Source: an uncultured Selenomonadales bacterium
GTDB lineage: Bacteria; Bacillota; Negativicutes; Selenomonadales; Selenomonadaceae
Direction of reading: 5' to 3'
NCBI GenBank assembly: GCA_937901445.1
Contig: CALDHY010000021.1
Coordinates: 1 to 64,000 of the forward strand
Length of the DNA stretch: 64,000 bases
Part shown: positions 60,072 to 64,000 of the stretch, piece by piece
Numbering within the stretch: position 1 is the stretch's first letter
Layout: each line of letters starts with the position of its first letter
Position numbers and translations under genes: made by a program
The notes under the pieces: model-generated
Seen by the model: the letters and a program-made list of their open reading frames with translations, nothing else
Database searches by the model: none
Told to the model about the DNA's origin: nothing

Positions 60072-61272
60072 ACTGCAAGGCAAAAATATTTTAATCGGCG
60101 TAACCGGCGGAATTGCCGCCTACAAGGTTGTTGAAGTTGTAAGCCGCTTAAAAAAATTGGGCGCAGAAGTCCGCGTAATTATGACACGCGCCGCCGCCGA
60201 ATTTGTAGCTCCGCGCACTTTTCAAGAAATTACAAAAAATCCCGTTGCAGTAGAAATGTTTACCGGCGCAATTAATTTTCACGTTGAACATATCGCCCTT
60301 GCAAATTTTGCGGACGTAGTTTTAATCGCTCCGGCAACTGCAAACTTTTTGGCAAAGGCGGCGCACGGTATCGCCGACGATTTATTGACTACAACAGTTT
60401 TGGCAACGCCCGCGCCGCTTTTGGTTGCGCCGTCAATGAATACTTTAATGCTTGAACACCCTGCCACTCAAAAAAATCTTGAAATTTTACAAAGTCGCGG
60501 TGTAAAAATTATCGACGCCGAAATAGGCTTGTTGGCTTGCGGCACAAGCGGCAAAGGCAGATTAGCCGAGCCTGAAAATATTTGCGCGGAAATTGTAAAA
60601 TTTTTCGCTCCCAAAATTCTTGAAGGCAAAAAAATTCTTGTAACGGCGGGCGGCACTCAAGAGCCTATCGACCCTGTAAGATTTATAGGTAACCGTTCAA
60701 GCGGCAAAATGGGCTATGAAATTGCAAAGGCGGCGCAAGTTCACGGCGCGGAAGTTATTTTAATTTCCGGCAATGCCACTGTTGACGCGCCAAAAAATTT
60801 AAAATTTATCAAGGTTGAAACTGCCGAACAAATGCGCGCTGAAGTTTTGGCTGAATTTGATTCTGTTGACGCGGTTATAATGTCTGCCGCCGTTTCAGAT
60901 TATCGAGTTAAAAATGTTGCCGCGCAAAAAATTAAAAAAGATAATGAAACTTTGACGCTTGAACTTGTCAAAAATCCTGACATTTTAAAAGAATTGGGAC
61001 AGCGCAAAAAAAATCAGCTGCTTGTAGGATTCGCCGCCGAAACTCAAAATGTTATTGAATACGCCAAAAATAAAATCGTCGAAAAGAATTTAGATTTCAT
61101 TGTTGCAAATGACGTTTCAAAGGAAGGCGCGGGCTTTGCCGTCGATACAAATATTGCGTCGATTATCACTCGCGCAGGTGAAATTGAAAACTTTACAAAA
61201 ATGCCAAAATCTGAACTCGCTGAAGAAATTGTTTTGCGCGTTGCCGAAAGGTTATCTGTATGCAAGAAGTGA
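60064..61272 (+). CDS. coaBC: Bifunctional phosphopantothenoylcysteine decarboxylase/synthase CoaBC (Dfp)
   Basis: Two steps of coenzyme A synthesis. 402 residues: flavoprotein decarboxylase half with GVTGGIAAYKVVEVVSRL, a conserved His in NFHVEHIALA, PSMNTLMLEHPATQKNL (Asn active site) and GRLAEPENI. The CTP-dependent synthase half follows with VTAGGTQEPIDPVRFIGNRSSGKMGYEIA and AAVSDYRVKN. ATG 60064 overlaps rpoZ. The next gene overlaps its end by 13 bases. Confidence 0.96.
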   Translation: MNELQGKNILIGVTGGIAAYKVVEVVSRLKKLGAEVRVIMTRAAAEFVAPRTFQEITKNPVAVEMFTGAINFHVEHIALANFADVVLIAPATANFLAKAAHGIADDLLTTTVLATPAPLLVAPSMNTLMLEHPATQKNLEILQSRGVKIIDAEIGLLACGTSGKGRLAEPENICAEIVKFFAPKILEGKKILVTAGGTQEPIDPVRFIGNRSSGKMGYEIAKAAQVHGAEVILISGNATVDAPKNLKFIKVETAEQMRAEVLAEFDSVDAVIMSAAVSDYRVKNVAAQKIKKDNETLTLELVKNPDILKELGQRKKNQLLVGFAAETQNVIEYAKNKIVEKNLDFIVANDVSKEGAGFAVDTNIASIITRAGEIENFTKMPKSELAEEIVLRVAERLSVCKK

Positions 61273-62180
61273 TTCAAGAAAAAATTTTAAGCAATATTTC
61301 AGCCGGTATACTTTTTGTAAAGAAAGGCATTATAAAATATGTCAATCCTGCCGCAGAAAATATTTTGGGCAAAACTGCCGCCGAAATGTTGGATAATCCT
61401 TTTGCCGAAATTTTTATAGAATATGAAGAAAACGACGATTTTAACCAAGTTATTCTTGATTCAGTTGGTGATTATAATAACGCGCACGAAAATATTGTAC
61501 AGTATTTTGACGGCGAAAATATCAAGTACTTGCATATAAAATCTTCGGCTCTGCGTGAGGATACGCAAAAGTTGGGAATTTTAATTTTGCTTGACGATAT
61601 TACCGAGCTTATGAAATTGCGCGGTATAGAATTGGATTTACAAAAAATTCAGGAACTCAATCAGCAACTTAAAATTCGTAACCAACAGCTTAAAAAAGAA
61701 TCTGAAACCGACAAATTAACCGGCTTGCTTAACAAAAAAACTATGGAAAATTTGTGTGCAGATTATTTGCAAAGTCTTACAGAAAGTGAAACGGCGGCGT
61801 TGTATGTTATTGACTTGGATCACTTCAAAGAGGCGAATGACACGTACGGGCACCAATGCGGCGATATGATTCTTCAGATTTTTGCAAATTCACTGCAAGA
61901 AATTTTTTCTGAAAATGCTTATGTCGGAAGATTTGGCGGCGATGAATTTGTAATTTTGCTGAAAAATCCCGCTGACGAAAATTTTGTAGCTGACAAGGCG
62001 CGCGCAATTTTACAGGCGGCTAAGGATATTTTTATTGAGGGAATGAAAATTCAAATTACGGCAAGCATTGGCGCGGTAAATGTTCCGGTTGCCGCCGAAT
62101 ATGAAAAAATTTTTGCGCTTGCAGATAAGGCAGTTTATTTCGTCAAGGAGCACGGGCGCAATAACTTTCATATTTCTTAA
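61260..62180 (+). CDS. PAS-GGDEF diguanylate cyclase
   Basis: 306 residues: PAS domain (about 5-120; ISAGILFVKKGIIKYVNPAAENILG), a coiled-coil linker (about 125-158, QELNQQLKIRNQQLKKE), then a GGDEF domain with LTGLLNKKT, IDLDHFKEANDTYGHQCGD and intact GGDEF near 226. No RxxD inhibitory site precedes the motif (SENA instead). No transmembrane segment. It begins inside coaBC and is probably co-translated. The stop is followed by no repeat array. Confidence 0.92.
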   Translation: MQEVIQEKILSNISAGILFVKKGIIKYVNPAAENILGKTAAEMLDNPFAEIFIEYEENDDFNQVILDSVGDYNNAHENIVQYFDGENIKYLHIKSSALREDTQKLGILILLDDITELMKLRGIELDLQKIQELNQQLKIRNQQLKKESETDKLTGLLNKKTMENLCADYLQSLTESETAALYVIDLDHFKEANDTYGHQCGDMILQIFANSLQEIFSENAYVGRFGGDEFVILLKNPADENFVADKARAILQAAKDIFIEGMKIQITASIGAVNVPVAAEYEKIFALADKAVYFVKEHGRNNFHIS

Positions 62181-62259
62181 AATTAATTAATTTGCAGGAA
62201 AAATTTTACAATCTGCCGAATAAGCCTAAAATATTTTTTGGCTGAAAGGTAGATTTTTT

Positions 62260-63024
62260 TTGGTGTATTTGATGAAGTTCGGCGCAAGCTGGATATTGCC
62301 GCCCGGACTTTTTATTATATTGCTAGTCATCCTTACAATTTGGCTGGCACGTTTCAATTTGAAAATTTCGCTTGTTGTAGGATTTTGGACGCTGATTTTT
62401 TATTTAATGTGTACCGGCTTTGTGGCTGAACGCGCTATGGGCTGGCTGGAGCAAAAATATTCTCCGCCAACTCAAGCAGAATTGGAAACGGCAGACGTTA
62501 TAATAATGCTTGGCGGCGGCGCAATTCGTGACGCGCAAGACGTGGACGGCGAAGGTACACTTTGTGCAAGCCCTGCCAATCGCCTTTTAACTGCCGTAAG
62601 ACTTCAAAAAAAGTTAAACCTGCCAATACTTTTAAGCGGCGGGCAAGTTTATTCAGACAGCGGCGCAGAGGCGATTATTTCCGGCAGAATCTTACAAACG
62701 CTTGAAGTTCCAACTGATAAAATCCTACTTGAAACTAAAAGCGTCAACACAACTCAAAATGCAATTTTTTCCGCCGAAATTCTGCGCGAGAAAAATTTTC
62801 ATAAACCAATAATTGTAACTTCGGCGTTTCATATGAATCGCGCAGTACTAAACTTTGAACAGCAAGGCTTTAAAGTTATTCCTTGCCCGACAGATTTTCT
62901 TGTACCGCGTGAGCCGAAATTTCACTATACAAAAATTCGTCCGCAATCTGAAGCGTTACTGTTGAATGTAACCGTAATGCAAGAAGTTTTACGGACGTTT
63001 GTAACAGAAATTTTCAAATTGTGA
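62260..63024 (+). CDS. YdcF/ElyC family membrane protein (DUF218)
   Basis: 254 residues: two N-terminal helices (about 12-31 and 36-55), then a DUF218 domain with DVIIMLGGGAIRD, RLLTAVRLQKKLNLPILLSGG, ETKSVNTTQNAIFSAEIL and IIVTSAFHMNRAVLNFEQQGF. E. coli ElyC/YdcF relatives affect envelope peptidoglycan or polyprenyl-linked steps. TTG 62260 or GTG 62263 after GCTGAAAGG. Confidence 0.85.
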   Translation: MVYLMKFGASWILPPGLFIILLVILTIWLARFNLKISLVVGFWTLIFYLMCTGFVAERAMGWLEQKYSPPTQAELETADVIIMLGGGAIRDAQDVDGEGTLCASPANRLLTAVRLQKKLNLPILLSGGQVYSDSGAEAIISGRILQTLEVPTDKILLETKSVNTTQNAIFSAEILREKNFHKPIIVTSAFHMNRAVLNFEQQGFKVIPCPTDFLVPREPKFHYTKIRPQSEALLLNVTVMQEVLRTFVTEIFKL

Positions 63025-63035
63025 GGTGTGTTGAA

Positions 63036-63689
63036 ATGGGCAAATTAATTGTTGTTGAAGGTACCGACGGTTCAGGTAAAGCTACGCAGACTACAAGACT
63101 TTTTGAACGCCTTAGAAATTTGCGCGTTAATGTAATTCGAGTTAGTTTCCCTGATTATGCAAGTGAATCTTCCGCGCTTATAAAAATGTATTTGCGCGGC
63201 GATTTTGGCGGCAATGCCGAAGATGTCAACCCTTACGCGGCGGCTATGTTTTACGCCGTTGACAGATTCGCAAGTTTTCAAACGTGGAAAGATTTTTATA
63301 ATGAAGGCGGAATTGTACTTTGTGACAGATACACCGGCTCCAACGCAGCTCATCAAGGCGCAAAATTTTCTCGTAAAATTGAACGCGAAAGATTTTTAAA
63401 TTGGATTGATGATACTGAATTTAAAAAGTTTCAACTGCCGCGCCCCGATCTTACAATTTTTTTGGATATGCCTCCGGAAATTTCGGCTATGTTACGCCAA
63501 AAACGCGGACGCGACGATTTACACGAATCTGATATGAATTATATGTTAAAGTCTTACAAAACTTACTGCGAAATTGCAAAAAAGCACGGCTGGAAAATTA
63601 TAAACTGCGCTGAAAATAATTTCGCCCGCAGTTCCATTGATATTTCTGATGAAGTTTTTCGGTTAGTTGAAGAACTTCTGCTTAGTTAA
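63036..63689 (+). CDS. tmk: Thymidylate kinase
   Basis: 217 residues from ATG 63036 (GAGGTG upstream). Seen: LIVVEGTDGSGKATQTTRLFERL (P-loop), DRY-type CDRYTGSNAAHQGAKF and FLDMPPEISAMLRQ. The order of P-loop and lid follows the dTMP kinase family; GTDGSGKATQ rather than GLDGAGKTT is slightly divergent. It follows ydcF and precedes rnmV. Confidence 0.92.
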   Translation: MGKLIVVEGTDGSGKATQTTRLFERLRNLRVNVIRVSFPDYASESSALIKMYLRGDFGGNAEDVNPYAAAMFYAVDRFASFQTWKDFYNEGGIVLCDRYTGSNAAHQGAKFSRKIERERFLNWIDDTEFKKFQLPRPDLTIFLDMPPEISAMLRQKRGRDDLHESDMNYMLKSYKTYCEIAKKHGWKIINCAENNFARSSIDISDEVFRLVEELLLS

Positions 63690-63730
63690 TTTATTGCAAA
63701 AAAATTTTAAATAAATTTGGAGGTACTCAT

Positions 63731-64000
63731 TTGCTGAAAGAAGTTTTAGTCGTCGAAGGCAAAATGGACGTTGTCGCCGTCAAACGCGCGGTTGAGGCTG
63801 ACTGCTTGACTACCGGCGGTTTTCATTTTAATAAAAAAACTTTGGCGAACATTGCGGCGGCGTACAAAAAGCGCGGGATAATTATTTTGACAGACCCTGA
63901 TTCAGCCGGCGAAAACATCAGAAAGTTTCTTACAAAAAAATTTCCTGACGCAAAACACGCCTACATTCCAAAAGATGAAGCCACTGCAAATGACGATATA
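63731..64000 (+). CDS. rnmV: Ribonuclease M5, 5' part (cut by window end)
   Basis: TTG at 63731 after TTGGAGGTACTC. The 90 visible codons form a Toprim domain: EVLVVEGKMDVVAVKRAVEADCLTTGGF (Glu motif), then ILTDPDSAGENIRKFL (DxD), HAYIPKDEA. RNase M5 matures 5S rRNA in Firmicutes. The 3' end lies beyond the window. Confidence 0.88.
   Translation, partial: MLKEVLVVEGKMDVVAVKRAVEADCLTTGGFHFNKKTLANIAAAYKKRGIIILTDPDSAGENIRKFLTKKFPDAKHAYIPKDEATANDDI

Overview
The window looks like a chromosomal segment of a flagellated, anaerobic diderm Firmicute of the class Negativicutes (Selenomonadaceae-like; this is an inference). The grounds are: Firmicute-type RpoB/RpoC, SmpB, RNase M5 and dihydrofutalosine-type UbiA; an AroH-type chorismate mutase; flagellar genes (flhF, an FlhB C-terminal homologue); and moderate GC content. 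TTG start codons are very common, about a quarter of the genes. No rRNA, tRNA, phage, IS element or CRISPR array was found.

Layout. 1-2.4 kb: flhF, then chorismate mutase, which is the last gene of a leftward rpoB-rpoC-aroH unit driven by a perfect TTGACA-17-TATAAT promoter. 10.9-17 kb: rightward diguanylate cyclase, smpB, two TerD-family genes and a second, membrane-bound diguanylate cyclase. 17.3-29 kb: a complete tad/Flp pilus locus (cpaB, cpaC, two cpaE, tadB, flp, tadE, cpaF, tadC, plus an oppositely oriented tadG) with a divergent DUF192 gene. 29-37 kb: leftward surface-sugar genes (two GT2 glycosyltransferases; a manB-pgm-flavoprotein-pgi operon). 37-46 kb: rightward DUF488/dual-OB pair, hemA, ecfA, a ChbG-type deacetylase, a mannose-6-phosphate isomerase/ROK kinase fusion, comF, hypA, ubiA. 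46-54.6 kb: a solute-binding lipoprotein, an ECF S component, uvrA, a DUF4160 pair, HD hydrolase, NlpC/P60 hydrolase, galU and a low-molecular-weight phosphatase. 54.6-57 kb: a one-polypeptide GmrSD-type restriction enzyme and an HPr-like protein without the phospho-histidine. 57-64 kb: flhB2, metH activation domain, dapF, gmk, rpoZ, coaBC, a third GGDEF protein, ydcF, tmk and the start of rnmV.

The most unusual signal is a family of short-period arrays between genes. Eleven heptamer arrays (unit roughly TARGGRY) and three octamer arrays (unit roughly TAGTGNGR) are present. At 13 of the 14 places the upstream gene is visible, and there the gene's stop codon is, or directly abuts, the first unit of the array. 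Because 7 and 8 are not multiples of 3, each array puts UAA/UAG in all three frames. Many arrays snap back on themselves as G-rich arm, A/T loop, C-rich arm. Some also appear to supply the Shine-Dalgarno sequence of the next gene. I do not recognise this as a described system.

Other points of note: hypA has an ACG start codon where the conserved Met-His-Glu must begin. Two CpaE paralogues have complementary defects in the deviant Walker A motif. Two diguanylate cyclase genes have a stem-loop between Shine-Dalgarno and start codon. UvrA lacks its insertion domain, and RpoC contains a translated minisatellite. The tad and DUF192 promoters overlap head-on inside an inverted repeat. Coordinates of short regulatory sites were counted by eye and may be off by one base.
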